Positions 1 through 5,279 are shown, numbered from the stretch's first letter. The stretch is DNA of 6,437 bases from Desulfobacteraceae bacterium (GCA_030615565.1 JAUWZC010000128.1:1-6437); one strand, 5' to 3'. Notes: a model not told the origin generated them from the letters alone. Program-made: numbers and translations.

Positions 1-337
1 TGTCAAAGTCATAGACAAAAAGGGATGATTTTACTGCCTCATCTCTCCTCTGTTTTGTCAATTCCTTATCTTCAACAAGAAAATCATGAGATGCTTTGAT
101 ATCCTTATTTGCCACATCACCAAGAGAATACTCTTCTGTTGTTATTATAAGCAGATGGGGATAAAGGAGAAAGGATATGATAGCACTTAAGATAATTAGA
201 TAAATCCATATTTGAATTTTGGAGCTAGCTAGCCTGAACCATGTCCCCAATCCTTTTAATGGGGAGGTGATTTCCTTTTCCAACTTTTTACCCTTTTTAT
301 TTTTAGCCAGGGTGATCTTTTTCTTTTTCTCGACCAT
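1..337 (-). CDS. 7TM-HD (PgpH/YqfF-type) HDIG membrane phosphohydrolase, N-terminal part
   Basis: This is the first 112 codons of a gene running off the left edge of the window; it starts with ATG at 337 and has no internal stop. The protein opens with a Lys-rich cytoplasmic stretch (VEKKKKITLAKNKKGKK). One hydrophobic membrane segment follows at about residues 41-66. After it comes EYSLGDVANKDIKASHDFLV, then VEDKELTKQRRDEA and a VYDFD-type motif. That pattern is the start of the extracellular 7TMR-HDED domain of 7TM-HD proteins. In the family the rest is seven transmembrane helices and a cytoplasmic HD phosphohydrolase domain; Listeria PgpH hydrolyses c-di-AMP. The catalytic part is outside the window, so activity is inferred. 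It lies downstream of phoH on the same strand, the common order in bacteria. No clear Shine-Dalgarno precedes the ATG, where a repeat element abuts the gene. Confidence 0.88.
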   Translation of the reverse strand, partial: MVEKKKKITLAKNKKGKKLEKEITSPLKGLGTWFRLASSKIQIWIYLIILSAIISFLLYPHLLIITTEEYSLGDVANKDIKASHDFLVEDKELTKQRRDEAVKSSLFVYDFD

Positions 338-351
338 AATATTTATATTAA

Positions 352-512
352 AGTGCCTAAAGCCCGCCCTGGCGCGACTTGCCTGAAATATCCTATTGTC
401 GCTGCAATATTTTAGAAGCTGAGCCCGTGGAGCTCAGGCTAAAAAATCAGGCCTGCCCGCCATCCGGCAGGCGGGTCTGGGCCAGGGTTATAAGTGCCTA
501 AAGTGCCTAAAG
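352..512. repeat. composite intergenic repeat element between phoH and the 7TM-HD gene
   Basis: The 206-bp spacer at 338-543 has no gene but is full of repeats. AGTGCCTAAAG occurs at 352-362, 493-503 and 502-512, the last two overlapping by two bases. Just inside lies the inverted pair CCCTGGC (367-373) and GCCAGGG (481-487). Between them are a TTGTCGCTG…ATATTT…AAGC block (396-419) that recurs at 5658-5681, small GAGC/GCTC hairpins (about 423-440), and a GC-rich hairpin (451-475). Direct repeats outside inverted repeats resemble a small non-autonomous mobile element (MITE-like), but no transposase is present and the ends are my reading. Confidence 0.6.
451..475. repeat. GC-rich hairpin repeat (CCTGCC family), copy 1
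   Basis: GCCTGCC at 451-457 pairs with GGCAGGC at 466-472. Alternatively CCCGCC at 456-461 pairs with GGCGGG at 470-475. The two stems overlap and exclude each other. The left arm CCTGCCCGCCAT (452-463) occurs exactly inverted at 5268-5279, and a related hairpin lies at 5307-5330, so this is a dispersed repeat family. It could hinder read-through from phoH into the 7TM-HD gene, but it has no T tract on the minus strand. Confidence 0.7.
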
Positions 513-518
513 TTGAAG

Positions 519-560
519 AGTATCAAGTTTCCAGTATCCAGTATCAAGTATCCAGTTTAT
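519..560. repeat. heptamer tandem repeat, consensus AGTATC(C/A)
   Basis: Six consecutive 7-bp units run AGTATCA, AGTTTCC, AGTATCC, AGTATCA, AGTATCC and AGTTTAT; the last is degenerate. The array overlaps the end of phoH: its TGA stop (544-546) lies inside unit four and the last codons (KLDT) are written in repeat sequence. This suggests the repeat invaded or expanded into the 3' end of phoH, or that the end was rebuilt from it. Confidence 0.85.
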
Positions 561-1602
561 CGTAGGCATCTATAATTTCTTGAACTAATGGATGCCTAAC
601 AACATCTTCTCTCCCAAAATAGACAAATTTTATCTCTGTTATATCAGCTAAAATATTTCTAGCCTGTATAAGACCCGAAGCCTTCCCCTCAGGGAGGTCT
701 GTTTGGGTAATATCCCCGGTTATGACTGTTTTTGAGCTAAAACCAAGGCGTGTCAAAAACATCTTCATCTGTTCAGGTGTTACATTCTGGGCCTCATCTA
801 ATATAATAAAAGAATCATTAAGTGTCCTCCCTCTCATAAAGGCCAAAGGAGCCACCTCTATTACGCCACTTTGGATAAGGCGTGAAGCACTCTCAAAGTC
901 CATCATATCATGTAGGGCATCATAGAGTGGTCTCAGATATGGATTCACCTTTTCATATAGATCTCCTGGTAAAAAACCTAATTTTTCACCAGCCTCCACA
1001 GCTGGTCTTGCTAAGACTACCCTGTTTATCTCCTTTTTCATTAAAGATGATATGGCCATTGCCATAGCAAGATATGTTTTCCCCGTGCCAGCTGGTCCTA
1101 TGCCAAATACAATATCGTATTTTCTTATGCCATCAATATAAATTTTCTGATTGATACTTTTGGGTGTTATTGTCTTTTTTTTTGACGGGATGTATATCCT
1201 GTCTAAAAAAATTGGTTTAAGCTCTGCTTTGTGGTTACCACTCAGGATTCTGAGTGAAAAATCAACATCTCTCTCGTAGATAGGGTATCCTTCTTTAAGC
1301 AATCCATAGAGCTGGATTAATAAATTTTCAGCTATTTCTAATTCAGGAACACCACCTTGTAAAATGATGTCGTTTCCTCTAATATTAATTATTATATTGA
1401 GCTTTTTTTCTATCAACCGGAGATTGCTGTTCCTCTCTCCATAGAGACTTCTTGCTAATTCGTTATTATCAAATGTAACTTTTTTGGTTTTGATATTTTC
1501 CTTTTTATCTAATAGTTCTGGCAAAGTATATACTTCCTTGCTAAAAGATGGTTGAGTGGTTGAATTGTCAAATGTTTGAGTTATTTGGCTTTTGTTACTC
1601 AA
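544..1602 (-). CDS. phoH: PhoH family ATPase (PhoH-like, KH-associated)
   Basis: This cytoplasmic P-loop ATPase has 352 residues, close to the roughly 320-350 usual for bacterial PhoH-like proteins. Residues about 42-120 form the N-terminal KH-like part (VTFDNNELARSLYGERNSNL, then IINIRGNDIILQG). Next come the ITPKSINQKIYIDGIR segment, Walker A GPAGTGKT (169-176), the strongly conserved LARPAVEAGEKLGFLPGDL and PLAFMRGRTLNDSF blocks, Walker B FIILDEAQN (265-273), TGDITQTDLP, and the C-terminal VVRHPLVQEII signature. The family is linked to RNA metabolism and often sits with ybeY and the 7TM-HD gene, as here. The called start is TTG at 1602 without a convincing Shine-Dalgarno. A TTG at codon 27 (position 1524), preceded by AAGGA about 10 nt upstream, is a real alternative, and homology begins only near residue 42. 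There is no ATG before residue 180. Confidence 0.96.
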   Translation of the reverse strand: MSNKSQITQTFDNSTTQPSFSKEVYTLPELLDKKENIKTKKVTFDNNELARSLYGERNSNLRLIEKKLNIIINIRGNDIILQGGVPELEIAENLLIQLYGLLKEGYPIYERDVDFSLRILSGNHKAELKPIFLDRIYIPSKKKTITPKSINQKIYIDGIRKYDIVFGIGPAGTGKTYLAMAMAISSLMKKEINRVVLARPAVEAGEKLGFLPGDLYEKVNPYLRPLYDALHDMMDFESASRLIQSGVIEVAPLAFMRGRTLNDSFIILDEAQNVTPEQMKMFLTRLGFSSKTVITGDITQTDLPEGKASGLIQARNILADITEIKFVYFGREDVVRHPLVQEIIDAYDKLDT

Positions 1603-1630
1603 CGACTCAACTTTTTAATAAGCTGCTTTA

Positions 1631-1658
1631 ATTATCATACGATAATATTTCTATGCAA
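1631..1658 (-). promoter_or_regulatory. possible phoH promoter
   Basis: Read on the minus strand, TTGCAT (1653-1658) is followed by a 16-bp spacer and GATAAT (1631-1636). The -10 matches five of six consensus bases and the -35 only three of six. It lies about 30 bp upstream of the phoH TTG start. The -10 also forms one arm of a small inverted repeat ATTATC-ATAC-GATAAT (1631-1646). The call rests on motif match and position only. Confidence 0.35.
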
Positions 1659-1691
1659 GAAAAAGAATTCCAGGATTAGTCTCTTTTTGTC

Positions 1692-1720
1692 TTGACATAA
1701 CATTGATCTGGTCTTAAATC
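1692..1720 (+). promoter_or_regulatory. possible promoter for the L12-like/zinc-ribbon gene
   Basis: A perfect TTGACA (1692-1697) is followed by a 17-bp spacer and TAAATC (1715-1720), which matches only half of the -10 consensus. It would give an untranslated leader of about 145 nt before the ATG at 1874, containing the 20-bp palindrome at 1736-1755. The -35 is good and the -10 weak, so this is tentative. Confidence 0.3.
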
Positions 1721-1735
1721 CACATGGAAGTCCGA

Positions 1736-1755
1736 TTTTTTAATCGATTAAAAAA
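1736..1755. promoter_or_regulatory. perfect 20-bp palindrome, operator-like
   Basis: T6, then AATCGATT, then A6 is self-complementary over all 20 bases, with mismatches immediately outside. It lies in the divergent spacer between phoH and the L12-like gene, just downstream of the candidate plus-strand promoter. A dimeric repressor site fits the position. A hairpin is less likely because there is no loop and the stem is almost all A/T. No regulator is known from this window. Confidence 0.45.
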
Positions 1756-1873
1756 ATAACTATTGAATTAACTCAGTGTAAACCTTTTGGAATCAGGATC
1801 TGCCATAGGATGTAAGGAGTTATATTTTACTGAGTAGGTTAAACAATCATTTAAAAGATAGTTTTTGGGAAAG

Positions 1874-2233
1874 ATGGCCAAGAAATACAGGGTTACCCTT
1901 TTTGGTATTAAGGCTGAGGAAAAGGTTTTCCGGCAAAACATGGCTAAACTTGGAGTTTCTGGCTCTACCTTAGATAAATATATCGAAAAGACTCCAGTAG
2001 TTTTGAAGAGGGATTTAAGTTTAGAGGAAGCTCGGAGATATGCTGAGGCCATTATTAATGCTGGTGGGTTTGTTAATATTCAGGAGACTGGGGAATTCCC
2101 CGATAAATCCTCTGTTGAACAAAAAAGCATACCATCAAAAGAGGATTTTATCCTCTGCCCCAATTGTGGTTTTAAACAGAAAAAGGAAGATTTTTGTGTA
2201 AGATGTGGCTTTGATTTAAATTCTTCCTCTTAA
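1874..2233 (+). CDS. small protein: L7/L12 C-terminal-like domain plus zinc ribbon
   Basis: This is a 119-residue protein with no signal peptide or membrane segment; I do not recognise a named family. Residues about 4-70 (KKYRVTLFGIKAEEKVF…KTPVVLKRDLSLEEARRYAEAIINAGGFVNIQE) follow a pattern like the ribosomal L7/L12 C-terminal fold: a V.L strand, a helix, a P.vLk..ls..eA block, and an aGg.v.i strand. That comparison is inference. Residues 95-111 form a four-Cys zinc ribbon, CPNCG…CVRCG, with a ten-residue gap between the Cys pairs. A polar linker joins the two parts. I chose ATG at 1874; an in-frame TTG at 1865 would add three residues, and neither has an ideal Shine-Dalgarno, although GGGAAAG lies just before the ATG. 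The gene ends 12 bp from the convergent EF-Tu-like gene. A role in translation or nucleic-acid binding is possible but unproven. Confidence 0.75.
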   Translation: MAKKYRVTLFGIKAEEKVFRQNMAKLGVSGSTLDKYIEKTPVVLKRDLSLEEARRYAEAIINAGGFVNIQETGEFPDKSSVEQKSIPSKEDFILCPNCGFKQKKEDFCVRCGFDLNSSS

Positions 2234-2245
2234 AAGGATCTTATC

Positions 2246-2503
2246 TTAGTCCACAACCTTATAAACTATATCCTTTTCCCTTACCCTCTCCTTTACCTGA
2301 ATACCAATCATATCACCAACCTTTGCTTCATCTACAGGTTGGTTATCGATCTCCATGCTCTTTACCTCTTCGGTAAAGTCAGTAGTGTGACCTTTATACA
2401 TTAGGGTATCACCTTTTTTAATGGACCCTTTTGTTATCTTTAGGGCAGCCACACTTGGCTTGGCAAAGAATTTAACTATTACACCGACTTCTTCCTCAGC
2501 CAT
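2246..2503 (-). CDS. translation elongation factor-like protein (stand-alone EF-Tu domain-2-like barrel)
   Basis: This 85-residue cytoplasmic protein resembles the small proteins annotated as elongation factor-like. It matches one beta-barrel, EF-Tu domain 2, without the GTPase domain. Visible signs are VGVIVKFFAKPSVAALKITKG, then KKGDTLMYKGHTTDFTEEVKSM and the A-x-V/A-G-D-x-x-G block (AKVGDMIGIQVKERV), all typical of domain 2. I chose ATG at 2503 because CCTCC on the plus strand (2511-2515) gives a GGAGG Shine-Dalgarno 7 nt upstream. The promoter at 2540-2568 would also start transcription downstream of, or right at, the other ATG at 2536, so the 11-residue longer version is unlikely. Its biochemical role is not known to me; similar proteins are often found near U32 peptidases, but none is visible here. 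Confidence 0.88.
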   Translation of the reverse strand: MAEEEVGVIVKFFAKPSVAALKITKGSIKKGDTLMYKGHTTDFTEEVKSMEIDNQPVDEAKVGDMIGIQVKERVREKDIVYKVVD

Positions 2504-2510
2504 AATAAAA

Positions 2511-2515
2511 CCTCC
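2511..2515 (-). promoter_or_regulatory. strong Shine-Dalgarno deciding the EF-Tu-like start
   Basis: GGAGG on the minus strand lies 7 nt before ATG at 2503. It is the best ribosome binding site in the window and supports the short 85-residue form over the ATG at 2536. Confidence 0.85.
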
Positions 2516-2539
2516 ATTTGCTAAAAAATTTTTCAATCT

Positions 2540-2568
2540 CTTATATCAACTCAGTTTTGATCTGTCAA
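2540..2568 (-). promoter_or_regulatory. sigma-70-type promoter of the EF-Tu-like gene
   Basis: On the minus strand, TTGACA (2563-2568) matches the -35 consensus perfectly. A 17-bp spacer follows, then TATAAG (2540-2545), five of six bases of the -10 consensus. Transcription would begin near 2533, giving a leader of about 30 nt with the Shine-Dalgarno inside it. This is the clearest promoter in the window and suggests strong constitutive expression. Confidence 0.75.
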
Positions 2569-2625
2569 GAAAAGCTCTGTAGTTTTAATGTTGGACTTTG
2601 GTCCCCTCATTATTCATTATAAGTA

Positions 2626-2656
2626 TTGAATATCATATTGATTTTTTTGATAAAAT
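2626..2656 (+). promoter_or_regulatory. possible pyrE promoter
   Basis: TTGAAT (2626-2631) and TAAAAT (2651-2656) are separated by 19 bp, longer than ideal. The -10 is 17 bp before the ATG at 2674, so the transcript would have a very short leader or be nearly leaderless. That agrees with the lack of a Shine-Dalgarno before pyrE. Confidence 0.3.
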
Positions 2657-2673
2657 ATTGTAGAAAATAAAAC

Positions 2674-3432
2674 ATGGAAGAATACAAAAAACGCTTGAGT
2701 TCAATACTTGCAGAAACAGGGGCCCTCTTTTTTGATAGGGATCTGATTCTGAAAGATGGCAGGCCAACTCCTTATTTTGTTAACTTGGGGAAATTCAATA
2801 CAGGCCGACTATTGCTCGAGCTAGGTTCCTTTTTTGCTGAGATGCTGGTTAGCAGATCCATTGTAGATAAGATAGATATAATAGTTGGGCCATCTTACAA
2901 AGGAAGTGCAATTGCTTCAGCTACAGCAGCTGCACTTTTTCATTACCATGGATATGATTTGCTCTTTGATTATGACAGGAAAGAGGCAAAAAAACATGGT
3001 GAGAGGTCTTCATCCGCTGCCCTTTTTGTCAATAGTACCTTCTTTGATGGCTGCAGGGTATTTATTGTAGATGATGTGATAACTTCTATGGAAACAAAGT
3101 ATGAGCTTATAGAAAAAATCGATAAGGAATCTAATTCTCACGGTTTTAACTGTGAGATAACAGGATTAGGTATTGCAGTAGACAGGGAACAGACAACAGT
3201 CGTCTATGATAAAGAGGGAAATGTTATTCTGAATAAAAAGGGATCAAATCCAATAGCAGAGTTTGCCTCAAGGACGGGCATATCATTTTTTTCAGTTGTC
3301 GGTATAAGGGAGATTGTGGAGCACCTTTATACCAATAATATTCCTCTTTTTATCTCAGGACAGAAAAGAGCTATAGATAAAGAGACAAGAGAGGAATTTG
3401 ACAAATACATGGAAACCTATGGAAGAGAGTAA
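2674..3432 (+). CDS. pyrE: orotate phosphoribosyltransferase (long form)
   Basis: This cytoplasmic enzyme converts orotate and PRPP to OMP and pyrophosphate in pyrimidine synthesis. At 252 residues it is longer than the roughly 180-215 common in bacteria. Near the N-terminus are GALFF and the substrate-side LKDGRPTPYFVNLGKF (26-41). IIVGPSYKGSAIA (69-81) follows. The flexible catalytic loop is RKEAKKHGE (102-110). The PRPP-binding motif is VFIVDDVITSM (129-139). There the two acidic residues are kept, but the usual T-(A/S/T)-G-T phosphate loop reads T-S-M-E, so a Gly is missing. About 55 residues follow the last core block (SFFSVVGIREIVEHL). ATG at 2674 is the natural start, as homology begins at once; no Shine-Dalgarno is visible. 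A 111-bp repeat spacer separates it from the diadenylate cyclase gene on the same strand. Confidence 0.95.
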   Translation: MEEYKKRLSSILAETGALFFDRDLILKDGRPTPYFVNLGKFNTGRLLLELGSFFAEMLVSRSIVDKIDIIVGPSYKGSAIASATAAALFHYHGYDLLFDYDRKEAKKHGERSSSAALFVNSTFFDGCRVFIVDDVITSMETKYELIEKIDKESNSHGFNCEITGLGIAVDREQTTVVYDKEGNVILNKKGSNPIAEFASRTGISFFSVVGIREIVEHLYTNNIPLFISGQKRAIDKETREEFDKYMETYGRE

Positions 3433-3444
3433 CACCGTAGTTTA

Positions 3445-3520
3445 TCGGGTTGGTCGGGTTTATTGAGTTAATCGTGTTTTAACCTAACAAACACAAGAGA
3501 CACAATAAACTCAACGAACT
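3445..3520. repeat. imperfect inverted repeat spacer between pyrE and the cyclase gene
   Basis: GTTTATTG (3458-3465) pairs with CAATAAAC (3503-3510). Inside the loop GTGTTT (3474-3479) pairs with AAACAC (3489-3494). The flanking text repeats variants of GGGTT, GTTTATT and GAGTTAATCGTG, so the spacer is a degenerate low-complexity repeat. The stem has no T tract on the plus strand, so it is not a standard terminator, but it could attenuate or stabilise the transcript between the two genes. Confidence 0.5.
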
Positions 3521-3543
3521 TCAGGTATGAGGGGAGAGAGATC

Positions 3544-4545
3544 GTGGAAACAGATACATTGGAAAAGAAAAAAGAGCAGTCCCTATCTGTTATTAGTGGC
3601 AAAAAATCCGGGGAGGGGACTGGTCCAGAAATTAAAAGGAGAGAGTCGGTAAATTGGACAGAACTAATGCTTAAGCAGGCCACCTCCATTGCAAACAAGT
3701 TTAAGGCCGACGCTATCTTGGTTAATATAGAGACAGAGGCAGACATTATCCCCTTTTTAAAGGCGGAGGGAAAAAAGTTTAAGATTATAGTAGTAACCAA
3801 AAAGGGAATATCCTTAGAAAAGCCAGCTGGCTTAAGATTAAATACCATTATGCTCCCTGATGTTCACCTTACCAGAGATGGTTATTTTAAATTCGGCTTT
3901 CTTGCGGGTATCTCCAAGGGAATATTATCTAAGGGTGATATCCTTGTTTGTGTTGGCGGGCAATTAGAGAAGGGTTATATGGATACTATAATGATATTAA
4001 AGGTCGGGGATGCATCCGAAATCGTCAGTTTCGCGGAAGAATCGCCTTTCCCTGAGAACATAAAGCCTGACATATTCGAATCTCTACTTACTCTGGTTAT
4101 GGAAATGGCATATGAAGGGAGGGAAGGGAAGCCTATTGGAAGCACATTTGTCTTGGGTGACCATGAAAAGGTGCTTCAATATTCACGCCAGTTGGTTTTC
4201 AATCCCTTCCAGGGGCACCCTGAGGATGTTTTGCATATCACTAAGCCCGATGTTCGAGAAACATTGAAGGAATTTTCCTCTATTGATGGAGCCTTTATTA
4301 TTAGGGATGATGGAGTTGTTTTGGCAGCTGGGCGCTATCTGAATGCTGCCCATCATGGGGAACCCATGCCCCAGGGTCTGGGTGCCAGGCATTCATCCGC
4401 TGCGGCTATCACTGGGGTCACGGATTCAGTTGCCTTAGTTATTTCTGAGTCGAGTGGAAGGGTGACAATATTTAGGGGTGGAAGTATTGTAACAACTATT
4501 GAAAAGACAACTTCTCCAACCCAAAAGTCAACATCAATTATTTAA
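3544..4545 (+). CDS. diadenylate cyclase with N-terminal pyruvate-kinase-like domain (DacZ-like)
   Basis: This protein is predicted to make c-di-AMP from two ATP. It has 333 residues, no signal peptide and no membrane segment, so it is cytosolic. Residues 1-36 are polar and probably disordered. Residues about 38-155 (WTELMLKQATSIANKFKADAILV, IIVVTKKG, GILSKGDILVCVGG) look like the pyruvate kinase C-terminal domain. Residues about 180-320 are the DAC domain: GREGKPIGSTFVLGD (192-206), LVFNPFQG, DGA (248-250) with GVVLAAGRYL, GARHSSAAAIT with the RHxxA motif (282-286), then a TDSVALVISESSGRVTIF strand pair. Both catalytic signatures, DGA and RHxxA, are intact. This order is known from the archaeal-type DacZ group; bacteria usually use membrane CdaA or DisA. 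GTG at 3544 is chosen because a GGGGAGAG Shine-Dalgarno sits just upstream. The Nudix gene follows after 11 bp, so they are probably cotranscribed. Confidence 0.9.
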   Translation: METDTLEKKKEQSLSVISGKKSGEGTGPEIKRRESVNWTELMLKQATSIANKFKADAILVNIETEADIIPFLKAEGKKFKIIVVTKKGISLEKPAGLRLNTIMLPDVHLTRDGYFKFGFLAGISKGILSKGDILVCVGGQLEKGYMDTIMILKVGDASEIVSFAEESPFPENIKPDIFESLLTLVMEMAYEGREGKPIGSTFVLGDHEKVLQYSRQLVFNPFQGHPEDVLHITKPDVRETLKEFSSIDGAFIIRDDGVVLAAGRYLNAAHHGEPMPQGLGARHSSAAAITGVTDSVALVISESSGRVTIFRGGSIVTTIEKTTSPTQKSTSII

Positions 4546-4556
4546 TAAAGATCGAT

Positions 4557-5153
4557 ATGCTAAACCTGGATAAACTTAAAGAGGATTTAAAGGCTATTTT
4601 GTCGAATAGAGAGCCAAAAAGAATTAAAGACGATGGTGCTGATTATACTCAGGCCTCTGTTCTTTTGCCTTTGTTTATCAGGGATGGCCGCTACTGGCTT
4701 CTTCTTATGAGGCGAGCAAATACAGTAGAATATCATAAGGGCGAGGTATCCTTTCCTGGTGGCGTAGTGGATGAGAAAGATTATAGTTTGGAAAGTACTG
4801 CCAAAAGGGAAACCTTTGAGGAAATAGGTGTTAGAGAAGAGGATATTGAGATCCTGGGTCAGCTAGATGATATGACAACCATTACGTCTCGATTCATTGT
4901 TCATCCTTTTGTGGGAGCAGTACCATTTCCCTATGAATTTAGCATTAATAAGGGGGAGGTTGAGCACTTGATTGAGGTCCCTTTACGATTTTTTTTAGAT
5001 CCTTCTCAACCGCGACCTTTTTCAATAAATTATAGAGGGGACACTTTTGAGACCCCAGCCTTTATCTACAAAGGTACTGTTATCTGGGGAGCTACGGAAA
5101 GGATTTTAGAGAATTTCATCAGTTTGATAAGACCCACATTTCAGCCCTATTAG
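4557..5153 (+). CDS. Nudix hydrolase, NudL/CoA pyrophosphatase type
   Basis: This 198-residue cytoplasmic Nudix enzyme probably cleaves a pyrophosphate bond in CoA or a related nucleotide. After a short helical N-terminus, LLMRRANTVEYHKGEVSFPGG (49-69) matches the NuCoA motif of CoA pyrophosphatases, LLTxR(S/A)x3Rx3Gx3FPGG, except that the expected Arg is Glu58. The Nudix box spans about 68-92 and ends in RETFEEIGV, with the metal-binding Glu residues present. Asp stands where the first Glu is usual, as in other NudL proteins. IWGATERIL (176-184) is the typical C-terminal block. ATG at 4557 has only a weak ribosome binding site (AAAGATC), but it lies 11 bp after the cyclase stop, so translation is probably coupled. 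CoA specificity is a family inference; the Glu58 change leaves room for another dinucleotide or pyrophosphate substrate. Confidence 0.92.
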   Translation: MLNLDKLKEDLKAILSNREPKRIKDDGADYTQASVLLPLFIRDGRYWLLLMRRANTVEYHKGEVSFPGGVVDEKDYSLESTAKRETFEEIGVREEDIEILGQLDDMTTITSRFIVHPFVGAVPFPYEFSINKGEVEHLIEVPLRFFLDPSQPRPFSINYRGDTFETPAFIYKGTVIWGATERILENFISLIRPTFQPY

Positions 5154-5181
5154 CTTCTGTTGGGATTTGCAGCAATTTTCC

Positions 5182-5256
5182 TTTACCCTGTTAGAATATC
5201 CCTTGCAAAAGCATAGGGATCATATATAAAATAATTATTACTTTTTTACCCTGTTA
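5182..5256. repeat. direct repeat TTTACCCTGTTA flanking a hairpin
   Basis: TTTACCCTGTTA occurs at 5182-5193 and again at 5245-5256, 63 bp apart. Between them is the hairpin at 5198-5220 and an AT-rich run. This forms part of the 247-bp gene-free spacer 5154-5400, which otherwise holds the GC-rich hairpin repeats and degenerate GAACCTTG-type repeats (about 5296-5355). Confidence 0.7.
5198..5220 (+). terminator. hairpin downstream of the Nudix gene, possible terminator
   Basis: ATCCCTTGC (5198-5206), loop AAAA and GCATAGGGAT (5211-5220) form a nine-pair stem with one bulged T. It begins about 45 bp after the Nudix stop, where the plus-strand operon should end. There is no T tract right after the stem, only an AT-rich run with T6 at 5242-5247, so termination is uncertain. 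Confidence 0.35.
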
Positions 5257-5267
5257 CATTTCCCGAG

Positions 5268-5279
5268 ATGGCGGGCAGG
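5268..5279. repeat. GC-rich repeat half-copy
   Basis: ATGGCGGGCAGG is the exact reverse complement of the left arm at 452-463. Only one arm is present here; the complete hairpin follows 28 bp downstream at 5307-5330. Confidence 0.6.

Noticed and set aside
338..543. CRISPR array
   Set aside because: The repeats are of mixed length without regular unique spacers of 25-40 bp; they are heptamers, direct repeats and hairpins.
1768..2052. Minus-strand 94-codon frame opposite the L12-like gene
   Set aside because: Antisense shadow; the plus-strand frame has the zinc ribbon and a coherent domain pattern.
2225..2246. Terminator between the convergent genes
   Set aside because: The near-palindrome CCTCTTAAAAGG is short and A/T-centred with no loop or T tract, so I do not call it.
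2504..2536. N-terminal extension of the EF-Tu-like protein from ATG at 2536
   Set aside because: No Shine-Dalgarno precedes it, and the strong promoter at 2540-2568 would start transcription at or after that ATG, whereas ATG at 2503 has GGAGG.
3468..3848. Minus-strand 126-codon frame opposite the cyclase N-terminus
   Set aside because: It is antisense to a well-supported coding region, has no recognisable domain and ends in repeat DNA.
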